Source: Leptothrix cholodnii SP-6 | Lineage (GTDB): Bacteria; Pseudomonadota; Gammaproteobacteria; Burkholderiales; Burkholderiaceae_C | Assembly (NCBI RefSeq): GCF_000019785.1 | Contig: NC_010524.1 | Location: forward strand, 1,364,001-1,428,000 | Length of the DNA: 64,000 nucleotides | Direction: 5' to 3' | Part shown: positions 1-10,076 of the stretch, piece after piece | Position numbering within the stretch: the stretch's first letter is position 1 | Layout of the letters: each line of letters opens with the position of its first letter | Position numbers and translations under genes: made by a program | The notes under the pieces: generated by a model | What the model saw: only the letters and a program-made list of their open reading frames with translations | Database searches by the model: none | What the model was told of the DNA's origin: nothing

Positions 1-48
1 CTCGGCGAGCGCCGGCGACATTGTCCCGGCAAAGACCGGGGTGCCGCC

Positions 49-1278
49 TCACGGCATCGCCAGCCGACCCGCATAACCCGTCATCTCGAGGTAACCCAGG
101 CCGATGCGCCGGCCCTGCGCGTCGAGCAGCTCGCTCAGGCCTTCCCAGTAGACCGTGCCGGTGGAGGCGCGGCTGTCGAGCTCCTGGGCCTCGAACAGGG
201 CGCGCACCCGATGCCGGCCGGCCGGCGTGTCGACCTGCCACAGCACCGGGTAGGTCGCGGCGGTGGCCGGGCTGGACCAGCGCTGCAGCGGCGTGAATCG
301 CACCTCGTCGGGCTTGAAGCTGCGCGTCTCGGCGGTGCTGCCCGTGGCGCCGGTCGAGCCGGTAGGGCCGCGCAGCGAGCCGCCGGCCCACAGCGTGCTG
401 CCGTCGGCGCGGCGCAGCCGGAAGGCGGTCAGCGCGCCGCCGTCGAACAGGTTGATGCCGATCCAGTCCCAGCCCACGGCGCTCGGGTCGAGCACCGAGT
501 TGCTCCATTCGTGATCGAGCCAGGCGCGGCCCGCCAGATCGAGGCTGCGGCCGTCGATCTGCAGGCGTGCCGCCACGTCGAGCTGAGGCTGGCTGTAGTA
601 GTGGCTGGCCTGGCCTGGCTGCGGGCCCTTGCGCGAGTAGCCGGCGTCGCCCTGCAGCAGCAGCGGCTGGGTGGTGGCGAGCTGCAGGGCGAGCTGCCAG
701 GCCGGGCCGGCGTGGCTGCCGGCGAGCAGTTCGGCGCGGTAGATGCTCGATGTGCCCGCCGCCCCGGCCCGGCGCTGCAGCGGCCAGTCGCGCAGGCGCA
801 CGTCGGTGTCGCCCACTGCCGCCTGCGCCAGGCCGAAACCGGCGCGCGCCATGCGCTGGTCGTGGTGCTGGCGGCGCTGGCCGACGTCGCTCAGTGCGGC
901 ATGGGCGAACAGCAGCTGCGTGGCGGCGAAGGCGCTCGGGTGGCGCGCATCGACCTCGGTGCGCGAGCGGAAGAACGTCAGCTGGAAACCGTAGCGCGGC
1001 GCCTCGGCCGTGCCGAGCCAGCCGGTCACGTACCACCACTCGATGCGGGTGTCGGGGTGGGCGCCGAAGTCGGCCGGGAAGACCAGCGGCCGTGGTGCGA
1101 CGCCGCGCGGTTCGAACGGCGTGGATGCGGTCGGCGCGGCGGCACCGGCCGCGCCGCTCCAGGCCAGCGCCGGCAGCGCGCCGAGCAGGCCGCGGCGCGA
1201 CAGGCCGGCGCCGGGCCACGCATCGCCGGGCGGCGTGGGCGGTGTTCGTGTCGGGCCGTGACTGCGGGGTGGTGCCAA
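49..1278 (-). CDS. AttH/CrtC-type lipocalin-like exported protein
   Basis: A protein of the family that includes carotenoid 1,2-hydratase CrtC and the AttH subunit of AttEFGH-type ABC exporters. I chose the TTG at 1278 because a GGAGG box lies 7 nt upstream; the first ATG (1410) would run into the preceding gene. The N-terminus has a Tat-like SRRGLLG followed by an Ala-rich hydrophobic stretch (about residues 27-45), so export as a folded protein is likely. The family hallmark IEWWYVTG is at about residues 79-86, and a conserved WLDHEWSNS lies in the second half. It is encoded downstream of an FtsX-type permease and an ABC ATPase on the same strand, which matches the Att arrangement and suggests a partner of that exporter. 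No carotenoid genes are nearby, so a hydratase role is unlikely. Substrate unknown. Confidence 0.8.
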   Translation of the reverse strand: MAPPRSHGPTRTPPTPPGDAWPGAGLSRRGLLGALPALAWSGAAGAAAPTASTPFEPRGVAPRPLVFPADFGAHPDTRIEWWYVTGWLGTAEAPRYGFQLTFFRSRTEVDARHPSAFAATQLLFAHAALSDVGQRRQHHDQRMARAGFGLAQAAVGDTDVRLRDWPLQRRAGAAGTSSIYRAELLAGSHAGPAWQLALQLATTQPLLLQGDAGYSRKGPQPGQASHYYSQPQLDVAARLQIDGRSLDLAGRAWLDHEWSNSVLDPSAVGWDWIGINLFDGGALTAFRLRRADGSTLWAGGSLRGPTGSTGATGSTAETRSFKPDEVRFTPLQRWSSPATAATYPVLWQVDTPAGRHRVRALFEAQELDSRASTGTVYWEGLSELLDAQGRRIGLGYLEMTGYAGRLAMP

Positions 1279-1336
1279 GTCCTGGCCTCCGGATGATTGC
1301 TGCGACCGGCGGATTCTCCGCGCAGCGTGCGGGCGT

Positions 1337-1645
1337 TCAGCCGAACAGCCGGATCGCCAGCCGTTCGAGCAGCGGCCGGGCGCGCCAGGCCGCCAGCGCC
1401 CGGTGGGCAAACTGGTGGCCGGCGGCGGTCAGGCGGTAGTAGCGCGCGCCGCTGAAGCCCTCGACATTGTTGAACTCGGCGATCAGGCCGTACGAGATCA
1501 GCGACGGAAACGACCACATCAGCCGCACGCCGTCGAGCACGCAGGCGTCGGATCCGTCGTCCAGCCGCACGATCACGTTGCCCCGCGACAGGGCCGCCAG
1601 GGCGTCGATGAACTCTCCGCGATTGGTCAGGATCGGCTTGGACAT
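1337..1645 (-). CDS. small hypothetical protein, possible winged-helix C-terminus
   Basis: A 102-residue protein that I do not recognise. The C-terminal half (YYRLTAAGHQFAHRALAAW, about 68-86) has the Leu-Thr-x-x-Gly pattern common at the wing of winged-helix proteins, preceded by SYGLIAEF, which would fit the recognition region; this is inference only. It ends 58 bases before the TTG start of the AttH gene and is divergent from the cupin gene, with 133 bases of shared upstream DNA. No signal peptide or membrane segment is visible. It starts at an ATG. Confidence 0.6.
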   Translation of the reverse strand: MSKPILTNRGEFIDALAALSRGNVIVRLDDGSDACVLDGVRLMWSFPSLISYGLIAEFNNVEGFSGARYYRLTAAGHQFAHRALAAWRARPLLERLAIRLFG

Positions 1646-1778
1646 GGGGCGCGTGCGGCTTTCACCGGCATGGTGCCGGTCAGTCGGCGCCTGGCCGAAC
1701 GGTGGGTCGCGTTAACTGCGACGCCGTCATGGTTTAGGCATCCGGGCAGCATCGGCAACCCGATTCCTGGAGACTGTC

Positions 1779-2093
1779 TTGAGCAAGCTGACCTTCGACG
1801 AGTTCAGGGCGACCGCATTGGCTCGAGGCTTCGACGACGTGCTCGAACGGCACTGGGAGCCGCTCACCGTGCTCGACACCCACGTGCATCCGTTTTCGCT
1901 CCAGGCGCTGGTGGTGAGCGGCGAACTGTGGCTCAGCGTCGGGGGCATCACCCGCCACCTGCGTGCCGGCGATCCGTTCGAACTGGACTTCGAGGTGCCG
2001 CACGCCGAACGCTACGGCCCCGAAGGCGCGACCTACTGGGTGGCCCGGCGCGTCAGCGTCGCCGCCCAGGCCGGCACGCCGCCGGCGGCCTGA
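1779..2093 (+). CDS. small cupin-domain protein
   Basis: A 104-residue single-domain cupin. The beta-barrel pattern is readable: HVHPFSLQALVVSGELWLSV (about 28-47) resembles cupin motif 1 with two metal-type histidines, and VPHAERYGPEGATYW (about 70-84) resembles motif 2. I take the TTG at 1779 as the start because GGAGA lies 5 nt upstream; no better start is in frame. Such lone cupins often bind a metal or a small ligand; enzymatic function cannot be assigned. The gene stands alone on the plus strand between two minus-strand genes, and its stop is only four bases from the stop of the convergent ABC permease gene. Confidence 0.75.
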   Translation: MSKLTFDEFRATALARGFDDVLERHWEPLTVLDTHVHPFSLQALVVSGELWLSVGGITRHLRAGDPFELDFEVPHAERYGPEGATYWVARRVSVAAQAGTPPAA

Positions 2094-2097
2094 GCGC

Positions 2098-4659
2098 TCA
2101 CCAGTCCTCCTTGACCGCCAGCACCATCTCGCGCCCGGCGGCGGCGCGGCCCGACAGCCAGGCGGTGGCGACGCCCGCGGCCAGCACCGCGGCGGCCAGC
2201 GCGGCCAGGCGCGGCAGCGGCAGCGACAGGTCCATCGTCCAGTGAAAGCTCTGCGGGTTGACGACGTGCACCAGCACCACGCTCACGCCCACGCCCAGCA
2301 GCAGGCCGAGCACGGTGCCGACGGCGCTCCAGAGCGCGCCTTCGGCACACACCAGCGCCAGCACGCCCGAGCGCGGCAGCCCCAGATGCATCAGCGCGCC
2401 GAACTCGCGCCGCCGCGCCAGCACCTGGGCTGAAAAGCTCGCCGCGATGCCGGCCAGGCCGATGCCGATCGCCACCGCCTGCAGCCAGTAGGTGACCGCG
2501 AAACTGCGGTCGAAGATTGCCAGCGAGGTGGCGCGGATGGCCGCCGGCGTGGCGAACTCCAGCAGCGCCGGGTTGCCCGCCAGGCCGCGCAGCGCCTGCT
2601 GCACCGCGGCCGGGTCGGCGCCGGGCTGCAGCCACAGGCCGAGGTCGTTGACGCGCTCGTCGCCGGTGAGCGCGCGCCACTGCGAGCGCTCGATCGCGAT
2701 CGCGCCCTGCTGGCGCGCGTAGTCGCGCCAGACGCCGCGCAGCCAGACGTCGGCGCGCCGGCCGTCGGGCAGCGGCAGCGTGATGCGCTGGCCGGGCCGG
2801 GCGCCGTAGAGCGCCATGTAGCCTTCGCTGGCGTAGACCACCGGCAGGTCGCGGTCGCTGGCCGGTGCGTCGACCAGCGCGCCCACCAGCGGCAGGCCGG
2901 TTGCCGGATCGGCGATCTCGCGGGCGATCAGCGTGACCGGCGCGCGCTGCGGATCGAGGTCGAGCGGCACCAGGCGCTGCGTCTGCAGCCGGGCCACGCC
3001 GGGCAGGGCCGCGGCGGCCTGCAGCAGCGCCGGTTCGAGGTAGACGCTGTCGGCCTGCGCGCTGCTGCTGGCGGTGCGCACGTAGAGGTCGGCCGGCAGC
3101 ACCTGTTCGAGCCACTGGCTGACCGAGTCGCGAAAGCTCGCCACCATCACCGTCAGCGCCACGCTGAGCGCCAGGCTCGCCACCACGCCGGCCACCGCGA
3201 TGGTGGCGACCTGGCGCTGGTCGCGGGCGCGCTCGACCGCCAGCAGCCAGATCGGCTGCAGCGGCGGCGCCAGCCGCGCCAGCACCGCCCCCACCAGCGC
3301 CGGCACGCAGACGATGCCACCCAGCAGCAGGCAGGCCACCGAGGCATAGGCCGCCAGCGGCAGGTCGCCGACCGGCGGCAGCAGCGCCAGCAGCGGTGCG
3401 GCCAGCAGCAGCAGCGGGCCGAGCCAGGGGCGCGGCGCGCCGACGTCGTCACCGCCCAGGCCCTTGAGGCTCTGCGCCGGCGCCAGCCGCTGGGCCTGGC
3501 GCGCCGGCAACCAGCCGCCGGCCAGCGCCGCGGCCATGCCCAGCGCCGCGTAGATCGCCGCCGCCGAGGCTGACCACTGCAGAGGCGGCGCGCTGCCGCC
3601 GAACAGGCCGCTGCCCAGATCGCCGCCCAGCACCTCGAGCGCCAGCAGCGCCAGGCCGGTGCCCAGCGCCACGCCGATCAGCGCGCCGATCAGGCCGATC
3701 GCCGCCGATTCGAGCAGCACCAGGCGCAGCCGGGCACGCGCGTCCATGCCCAGCACGCCCAGCAGCGCGAGCTGCGGCACCCGCTTGGCGACCGCCAGCG
3801 CCTGCACCGAAAACACCAGGAAGGCACCGGTGAACAGCGCCACCAGCGCCAGCACGGTCAGGTTGACGCGGTAGGCGCGCGACAGGTTCGAGATGCGCAG
3901 CGTCGACTCGCCCGGCGCGGCCAACCGCACGCCCGTCACGCCGGCGGCATCGAGCGCGCGCTGCAGGCCGTCGCGATCGGCGCCGGCGGCCAGCCGCAGG
4001 TCGATGCGGCTGAGTCGGCCGAGCCGGTCGAAATGCGACTGCGCGCCGGCGATGTCGATCACCGCCAGCGGCGGGCCGTCGGCGCTGACCGAGCCGGCCA
4101 CGGTCAGCGTCAGCAGCCGGGCGCCGCCTTGCACGCGCAGTTGCCGCAGGCTGCCGGAACCCCGGTTGATGGGGTCGACCAGCGCCAGCGCCGCCGGGTT
4201 CAGGAACACCTGGTCCGGATCGAGCATCGCCAGCCGGTCGGTGCCGGGGTCGGCGCGCGGCCGCAGCGCGGGCGCGAGTGTCGCGGCCACCAGGGCGTCG
4301 AGGCCGAGCACGCGCAGCGATCGCTTGGCGCCTTGCGGGTCGATCGCGATGCTGTCGATCTCGATCACCGGGCTGGCCAGCGCCACCTGCGGCAGCGCGG
4401 CCACGGTTTCGTAGAGCGCCTCCGGCAGGCCCGCGCCGCTGGCCGGGCGCAGCTCGAAGTCCGGCTGGCCGTTGACCGAGCGCACCGCGCTGCCGAACTC
4501 GGCCAGCGCCGAGGCGTTGATCAGGTGCACCGCCAGCGCCAGCGCCACGCCGAGTGCGATCGCCAGCAGCGCCACCAGCAGCCGACCGGGGTGCTGGCGC
4601 CATTCGAGGCCGATCAGCCACAGGCTTTGCGCGCTGGCCCAGCCGCCGGTGCCGTTCAT
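2098..4659 (-). CDS. ABC transporter permease, duplicated FtsX/MacB type
   Basis: An inner-membrane permease of about 853 residues with two FtsX-type halves, of the kind predicted to export lipid-like or hydrophobic substrates. The N-terminus has the family pattern of one membrane helix (LVALLAIALGVALALAVHLI) followed by a large periplasmic domain. Then come three helices near residues 260-430, a linker with a second helix, a second periplasmic domain, and three C-terminal helices. The ATG at 4659 was chosen because the upstream part of the frame is Arg-rich shadow coding of the neighbouring gene. It lies 17 bases downstream of the MBL-fold gene and works presumably with the ATPase at 5548-6243 and the AttH protein. 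Substrate not deducible. Confidence 0.87.
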   Translation of the reverse strand: MNGTGGWASAQSLWLIGLEWRQHPGRLLVALLAIALGVALALAVHLINASALAEFGSAVRSVNGQPDFELRPASGAGLPEALYETVAALPQVALASPVIEIDSIAIDPQGAKRSLRVLGLDALVAATLAPALRPRADPGTDRLAMLDPDQVFLNPAALALVDPINRGSGSLRQLRVQGGARLLTLTVAGSVSADGPPLAVIDIAGAQSHFDRLGRLSRIDLRLAAGADRDGLQRALDAAGVTGVRLAAPGESTLRISNLSRAYRVNLTVLALVALFTGAFLVFSVQALAVAKRVPQLALLGVLGMDARARLRLVLLESAAIGLIGALIGVALGTGLALLALEVLGGDLGSGLFGGSAPPLQWSASAAAIYAALGMAAALAGGWLPARQAQRLAPAQSLKGLGGDDVGAPRPWLGPLLLLAAPLLALLPPVGDLPLAAYASVACLLLGGIVCVPALVGAVLARLAPPLQPIWLLAVERARDQRQVATIAVAGVVASLALSVALTVMVASFRDSVSQWLEQVLPADLYVRTASSSAQADSVYLEPALLQAAAALPGVARLQTQRLVPLDLDPQRAPVTLIAREIADPATGLPLVGALVDAPASDRDLPVVYASEGYMALYGARPGQRITLPLPDGRRADVWLRGVWRDYARQQGAIAIERSQWRALTGDERVNDLGLWLQPGADPAAVQQALRGLAGNPALLEFATPAAIRATSLAIFDRSFAVTYWLQAVAIGIGLAGIAASFSAQVLARRREFGALMHLGLPRSGVLALVCAEGALWSAVGTVLGLLLGVGVSVVLVHVVNPQSFHWTMDLSLPLPRLAALAAAVLAAGVATAWLSGRAAAGREMVLAVKEDW

Positions 4660-4676
4660 CGTGGGCGCGCCGCGGT

Positions 4677-5438
4677 TCAGTGGGGCACGCTGTAGTGGCT
4701 GGCGTTCATCAGGTCGACGCCGCAGCTCAGGTCCTGCGCCCAGTCGATGAACTCCTGCACGGCTGCGCCGGCCAGCGGCGCGCCGTGCTGCGGCACGATC
4801 ATGCGGATCGGCAGCGTGCGCACCATCTGCGCCCACAGGCGCAGGATCTTCTGGCTGACCATGAAGCGGCGGTGGAAGGGTTCCATGCGCTCGATGTGGC
4901 CGGCCAGGTGCGTCACCGGCACGCGCGCGTTGCCGCCGATCGAGGCGCCCAGGTCGCCCGAGAACAGGATGCCGCTGGCCTCGTCCCAGAACTGGAAGTT
5001 GCCCTCGGCGTGCAGGAAATGCGCCGGCAGCGCCACCAGCTCGCCGCGGCCGATGCGGATGCGCATGCCGCGGTCGGGGATGCCGATGACACGGCCCTCG
5101 GTCTTGCCGGGCTTGCAGAAGTGCGGGATGAAGCGCTCCCAGATCGACGAGATGTAGACCGGCGCGGCGGTCGAGGTCATCCAGCGGTCGAGCGAGGCGA
5201 TGATGTCGGGGTCGGCATGCGAGGCCAGGATGGCCGACAGGTGCTGCGGCGGGAAGTGCCGCATCATGCCCACGTACAGGTCGTTGTAGGCCAGGTTGCC
5301 GCCCGGATCGATGATCGCGCCGGTGTCGCCGTTGACGATCAGGAACTGGTTCGCCTGCACCGCTTCCGGATGACTCTGCTGCAGGTCGGAAAACATCAGG
5401 CGCAGGTTGCCGCCTTGATGGAACAGTTCAACGGGCAT
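4677..5438 (-). CDS. MBL-fold metallo-hydrolase, oxygen-binding di-iron (ODP) type
   Basis: A 253-residue metallo-beta-lactamase-fold protein of the flavodiiron-related ODP group. The metal-binding motif is SHADPDIIASLDRW (about 92-105), an H-x-D-P-D form typical of that group rather than the hydrolytic HxHxDH. A second histidine sits in FLHAEGNFQFWDE, and an aspartate in GILFSGDLGA. The late VPQHGAPL supplies the last histidine. It lacks the flavodoxin domain of full flavodiiron proteins. The likely role is O2/NO/redox sensing or reduction through a di-iron site. It sits between the ABC ATPase and the permease gene on the same strand, so it may be co-expressed with the exporter. The ATG at 5438 starts the conserved part; the 30 upstream codons look non-coding. 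Confidence 0.82.
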   Translation of the reverse strand: MPVELFHQGGNLRLMFSDLQQSHPEAVQANQFLIVNGDTGAIIDPGGNLAYNDLYVGMMRHFPPQHLSAILASHADPDIIASLDRWMTSTAAPVYISSIWERFIPHFCKPGKTEGRVIGIPDRGMRIRIGRGELVALPAHFLHAEGNFQFWDEASGILFSGDLGASIGGNARVPVTHLAGHIERMEPFHRRFMVSQKILRLWAQMVRTLPIRMIVPQHGAPLAGAAVQEFIDWAQDLSCGVDLMNASHYSVPH

Positions 5439-5547
5439 GACGGGTCTCTGGTATGGGCCGAGGTCAAGCCCGGGCGTGAAAAACGCACTGTGCGCGACCC
5501 GATCATGCCGCAGCTTGACCGACATCAAGCAAAGGCCGGCCGTTGTC

Positions 5548-6239
<692 letters not shown>

Positions 6240-6243
<4 letters not shown>

Positions 6244-7226
6244 CGCGCGTCCGCTTGCCAGGCGTCGGCGCGGCTCAGCACGCGCTCGACCAGGCCGGGC
6301 TCGTCGCAGGCCAGCACCTGGCGGCGCGGCATGCCGCGCAGCCAGGTGAGCTGGCGCTTGGCGAGCTGGCGGGTGGCGGCGCTGCAGCGTTCGAGCAGTT
6401 CGGCCGAGGGCCACAGGCCGTCGAGCATCTCCCAGGTCTGGCGGTAGCCGACGCAGCGCATCGACGGCAGATCCGGGTGCAGGTCGCCACGTGCGCGCAG
6501 GTGTTCGACCTCGTCGATCAGGCCGGCCGCGAGCATGGCCTCGAAGCGCTCGCCGATGCGCTGGTGCAGCCATGCGCGCGAGGTCGGCTCCAGCGACAGC
6601 ATCAGCCCGCTGTGTGCCCAGGCCGACGACGCGCTGCGGCCGGTGTGCAGGCTCGACAGCGGCTGTCCGCTGATCTGCCAGACCTCGAGCGCGCGCTGGA
6701 TGCGCTGCGCGTCGGCCGGCGCCAGGCGGGCGGCGGTGATCGGGTCGACCCGCGCCAGCTCGGCGTGCAGCGCCGGCCAGCCGAGCTCGCGTGCGCGCTG
6801 GTCGATCTGCGCGCGCACGCCGGCGTCGGCAGTCGGCAGCGGGTCGATGCCGTCGAGCCAGACCTTGAAATACAGCATCGTGCCGCCCACCAGCAGCGGC
6901 AGCGCGCCGCGGCCGTGGATCTCGCCGATCAGGCGTGCGGCGTCGGCGGCGAACTCGGCGGCCGAATAGGCGGCGGTCGGTTCGATCAGGTCGATCAGGT
7001 GGTGCGGCACCTCAGCCCGCTCGGCGGCGCTGGGCTTGGCGGTGCCGATGTCCATGCCGCGGTAGACCAGCGCCGAGTCGACGCTGATGATCTCGACCGG
7101 CGGCCCGCCGCGTTGGCGCCAATGGCGGGCGATCGCGAGCGCCGCGCCGGTCTTGCCGCTGGCGGTGGGGCCGGCGATCGCCAGCCAGGGCAGGGCGGGC
7201 GGCGCCACGGGGTTGCGCTCAGGCAT
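6240..7226 (-). CDS. miaA: tRNA dimethylallyltransferase MiaA
   Basis: Transfers a dimethylallyl group to N6 of adenosine 37 in tRNAs that read codons beginning with U. The P-loop GPTASGKT is at residues 19-26. The hallmark segments [16 protein letters not shown] (about 50-65) and [14 protein letters not shown] (about 113-126) are intact, and [10 protein letters not shown] and the late [13 protein letters not shown] are also typical. At 328 residues the protein is of normal length. It overlaps the upstream MFS gene by 8 bases and the downstream ABC ATPase by 4 bases (ATGA), forming one transcription unit. Confidence 0.97.
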
Positions 7227-8466
7227 GCGCCGGGGCGGCCAGGCCGTGGCTCTGCACGCGGGTCCAGGCGATCAGCGCGGTGGCGATCGAGGCCGCGGCC
7301 ACGCCGAGTGCCAGCGGCAGGGCGCTGTCGTCCATCAGCTGGCCGAGCAGGTTGCCGACGCCGAACGCCACGCCCGCCAGCACGAAGCCGGCCAGCGCCG
7401 ACGCCGTGCCCGCCTCGCGCGGAAAGAACGACACCGCGCCGGCCTGGCCGCAGCTCTGGTGCACGCCGTGCGCGAAGGCATAGGCGAGCTGCGGCAGCAG
7501 CACCGCCCAGACCGTCTGCACGCCCGCCAGCGCCAGCGCGGCCATGCCCAGCCCGCCGATCAGCGTGAACGGCGCCGCGCGCTTGACCGCGCCGATGCTG
7601 CCGTGGCGCACCAGCCAGCGCCGGCAGAACACCGTGCCGATCAGGTAGGCGACCGAGCTGGTGCTCAGCGCCAGCCCGTAGGCGGTCGCGCTCAGGCCCA
7701 GCACGCTCATGTAGACGAACGACGAGCCGGCCAGGAACATGAACAGCCCGGCGTAGGTGCCGGCGGTCAGCCCGGCCCAGGCACGGAACCCCGGGTGCGC
7801 CAGGATGCGCCGCCAGGCCGCCCCCAGCAGCGCCGGCTGCAGGGCCTGCGGGTTGCGCTGGCGGATGGTCTCGGGCACCACGCGCCAGACCCAGATCCAG
7901 ATCAGCAGCGACAGCGCGCAGACCACCCCGAATGGCGCGCGCCAGCCCCAGGCCGCCGTCACCCAGCCACCCAGCAGCGGGCTGCTGATGGCGATGATGC
8001 CCAGCCCGCTCATGCCCAGCGACATCACGTGGGCGCCTTCGTGCGGCGGATACAGATCGCGCACCATCGCGCGGCCGACCACCACCGCCGCGGCCATCGC
8101 CGCGCCCTGCAGCACGCGGGCGGCGATCAGCAGGGTCATGGACTGCGCCAGCATGCCGGCCGCCGCAGCCAGCGTGTAGAGCGCCAGCCCGGCCAGCAGC
8201 ACCGGCCGGCGGCCCACCCGGTCGGCCACCGGGCCCCACACCAGCTGGCCGAAACCGAAGGCGAGGATCAGCGCCGACATCGTCAGCTGCGCGGTCGAGA
8301 CGCTGGTCGCGAACTCGCGTGTCAGCAGCGGCAGGCCGGGCAGGTATAGATCGGTGGTGGCCGGCTGCAGGCCGAACAGCAGCGCCAGCGTGATGGCGGC
8401 CAGCAGGGGCGAGAGCAGCGCGGCGCGCTCGCCGGGCGCTGCCGCGGGTGGGGAAGAAACGGACAT
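7219..8466 (-). CDS. Bcr/CflA-type MFS multidrug efflux transporter
   Basis: A 415-residue major facilitator of the DHA1 family with about twelve hydrophobic segments. The A-motif between helices 2 and 3 reads [31 protein letters not shown] near the start is typical of Bcr/CflA proteins, which expel drugs such as bicyclomycin or chloramphenicol by proton antiport. I chose the ATG at 8466, which is followed by a short polar N-terminus. It is the first gene of the minus-strand unit leading into miaA and is divergent from the PA2779-type gene, with 143 bases between the two starts. Confidence 0.9.
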   Translation of the reverse strand: MSVSSPPAAAPGERAALLSPLLAAITLALLFGLQPATTDLYLPGLPLLTREFATSVSTAQLTMSALILAFGFGQLVWGPVADRVGRRPVLLAGLALYTLAAAAGMLAQSMTLLIAARVLQGAAMAAAVVVGRAMVRDLYPPHEGAHVMSLGMSGLGIIAISSPLLGGWVTAAWGWRAPFGVVCALSLLIWIWVWRVVPETIRQRNPQALQPALLGAAWRRILAHPGFRAWAGLTAGTYAGLFMFLAGSSFVYMSVLGLSATAYGLALSTSSVAYLIGTVFCRRWLVRHGSIGAVKRAAPFTLIGGLGMAALALAGVQTVWAVLLPQLAYAFAHGVHQSCGQAGAVSFFPREAGTASALAGFVLAGVAFGVGNLLGQLMDDSALPLALGVAAASIATALIAWTRVQSHGLAAPAHA

Positions 8467-8609
8467 CCGGGAAGCGTAGCAGGCGAGCGCTGGCCGGGCA
8501 CCGCACGCGGGCCGCTTGCATCCTGTGACTTCGTTCACGCCGGCTGAGCTAGATTAGCGCTTGGCTGCTCGCAGCCACCTCATCCAAGAATCGCCTACGG
8601 AGCCCCCTC

Positions 8610-9035
8610 ATGAACTCGTCCACCCGTCAGTCCCGCGCGGCGTCTGTCTCCCGTCTGTCCCGTGCCGGCCGCTGCCTGGCGCTGTCCCTGGCGCTCAGCG
8701 TCGGCTGGGTCGGCATGGCTTCGTCGGTGCAGGCCGGCATGATCGGCACCCAGGCGGTGGCCGAGGCCGGTGCCGCGCAGCAGCGCCTGCTCGATGCCTT
8801 CAACCGCGCCGACGTGCAGCAGGCGCTGGTGGCGCGTGGCGTCGACCCGGCGCAGGCGCAGCTGCGCATCGCCGCGCTCAGCGACGCCCAGGCCGAGGCC
8901 CTGCTGGCCGAGATCGACCAGGCCCCGGCCGGCGCCGACATCCTCGGCACCATCGTCTTCATCTTCGTGCTGCTGCTGGTGACCGACATCCTCGGCTTCA
9001 CCAAGGTCTACCCCTTCACCCGCTCGATCCGCTGA
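8610..9035 (+). CDS. PA2779 family protein
   Basis: A 141-residue secreted or membrane-associated protein of the PA2779 family (function unknown). It has an N-terminal signal sequence (about 20-42, ending VQAG), a helical middle with an arrangement of Ala/Gln/Asp (AQLRIAALSDAQAEALLAEI), and a C-terminal hydrophobic segment GTIVFIFVLLLVTDILG followed by the conserved short tail FTKVYPF. It is followed after three bases by the PA2778-type cysteine peptidase; these two families occur together in many proteobacteria, so the pair probably acts jointly in the envelope. Confidence 0.88.
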   Translation: MNSSTRQSRAASVSRLSRAGRCLALSLALSVGWVGMASSVQAGMIGTQAVAEAGAAQQRLLDAFNRADVQQALVARGVDPAQAQLRIAALSDAQAEALLAEIDQAPAGADILGTIVFIFVLLLVTDILGFTKVYPFTRSIR

Positions 9036-9038
9036 ACG

Positions 9039-10031
9039 ATGGCCGCTCGTGCCACGTTGGCAGCGCTGCTGTTGGGCGCTGTCACCGGTCTGAGCGGCTG
9101 TGCCAGCTGGCTGCCGCCGCCGATGACGGCGGCGCTGCAGCAGGCCGCGCCGCGTGCCGGCCCGACCCGGGTCGAACTCGACACGGTGCCGTTCTTCCCG
9201 CTCACCGATGCCGCGCAGGCGCGCCACTGCGGCCCGCAGGCGCTGGCCAGCACGCTGGTCGCCGCCGGCCTGCCGGGCGATCCGCTGGCGCTGGCCGAGG
9301 CCACCTACCTGCCGGCTCGCGGCGGCAGCCTGCAGATCGAGATGCTCGCCGCCGCGCGGCGCTCGGGTGCGCTGGCCGTGACCCTGCCCGGCACGCTGCA
9401 GGCCCTGCTCGACGAGCTCGACGCCGGCCGCCCGGTGCTGGTGCTGCAGAACCTCGGCCTGGCCTGGGCGCCGCGCTGGCATTACGCGGTGCTGATCGGC
9501 CACGACCAGGCGGCGCGCGAGTTCATCCTGCGCAGCGGCAACGAGGCGCGCCAGCGCCTGCCGTGGGCCACCTTCGAATACACCTGGGCACGCGCCTCGC
9601 ACTGGGCGGTGGCGGTGCTGCCGCCGGGGCAGCTGCCGGCCTCGGCGAGTTCGGCCCAGACGGTGCAGGCCGCGGTCGATTTCGAGCGGCTGGCCGCGCC
9701 GGCCGACGCGGTGCGGGTCTGGCGCAGCGTGCTGCAGCGCTGGCCCGATCAGCTGGTGGCCGCGCTCGGCCTGGGCAACAACCTGCACGCGCTCGGCCAG
9801 GACGACGAGGCCGCGCAGGTCTTCGAGGCCGCCACGCAGCGTCATCAAAGCGCCGTGCTCTGGAACAACCTGGCCCAGGTCGAGATCGGCCGCGCGCGCT
9901 GGCCGCAGGCGCAGGCGGCGCTCGATCAGGCCTTCAGGCGCGCCCGCGACGCCGAGCCGCGCTGGCTGGCCGAGGTGCAGTCCACCGCGGCGGCGCTGGC
10001 CGCGGCGCGACAGGCGGCCGGGTCGCGCTGA
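9039..10031 (+). CDS. PA2778 family C39-like cysteine peptidase lipoprotein with TPR tail
   Basis: A 330-residue lipoprotein. The lipobox is LSGC at about residues 18-21. The C39-type peptidase domain shows the catalytic cysteine in HCGPQALAS (about 64-72) and the histidine in WHYAVLIGHD (about 148-157). The C-terminal third (about 205-325) consists of TPR-like helices with alternating Ala/Leu and WPDQLVAALGLGNNLHALG. It probably processes or handles an envelope substrate; no target is known. It is almost certainly in an operon with the PA2779-type gene just upstream. Confidence 0.88.
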   Translation: MAARATLAALLLGAVTGLSGCASWLPPPMTAALQQAAPRAGPTRVELDTVPFFPLTDAAQARHCGPQALASTLVAAGLPGDPLALAEATYLPARGGSLQIEMLAAARRSGALAVTLPGTLQALLDELDAGRPVLVLQNLGLAWAPRWHYAVLIGHDQAAREFILRSGNEARQRLPWATFEYTWARASHWAVAVLPPGQLPASASSAQTVQAAVDFERLAAPADAVRVWRSVLQRWPDQLVAALGLGNNLHALGQDDEAAQVFEAATQRHQSAVLWNNLAQVEIGRARWPQAQAALDQAFRRARDAEPRWLAEVQSTAAALAAARQAAGSR

Positions 10032-10076
10032 AGCGGGTTCAGCGGGTTCAGCGGGTTCAGCCGGTTCAGCGGGTGG
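10032..10076. repeat. 9-bp tandem repeat, AGCGGGTTC x5
   Basis: Four copies of AGCGGGTTC (the fourth as AGCCGGTTC) and a partial fifth lie exactly between the stop of the PA2778-type gene and the end of the DUF1841 gene, and supply the DUF1841 stop codon. A slippage-type array with no visible function. Confidence 0.9.

Noticed and set aside
1..48. Gene or terminator in the first 48 bases
   Set aside because: A short CCCGG/CCGGG match without a T-run; nothing else visible.
49..1278. Carotenoid biosynthesis gene crtC
   Set aside because: The fold family matches, but no other carotenoid gene is nearby and the ABC permease/ATPase context fits AttH instead.
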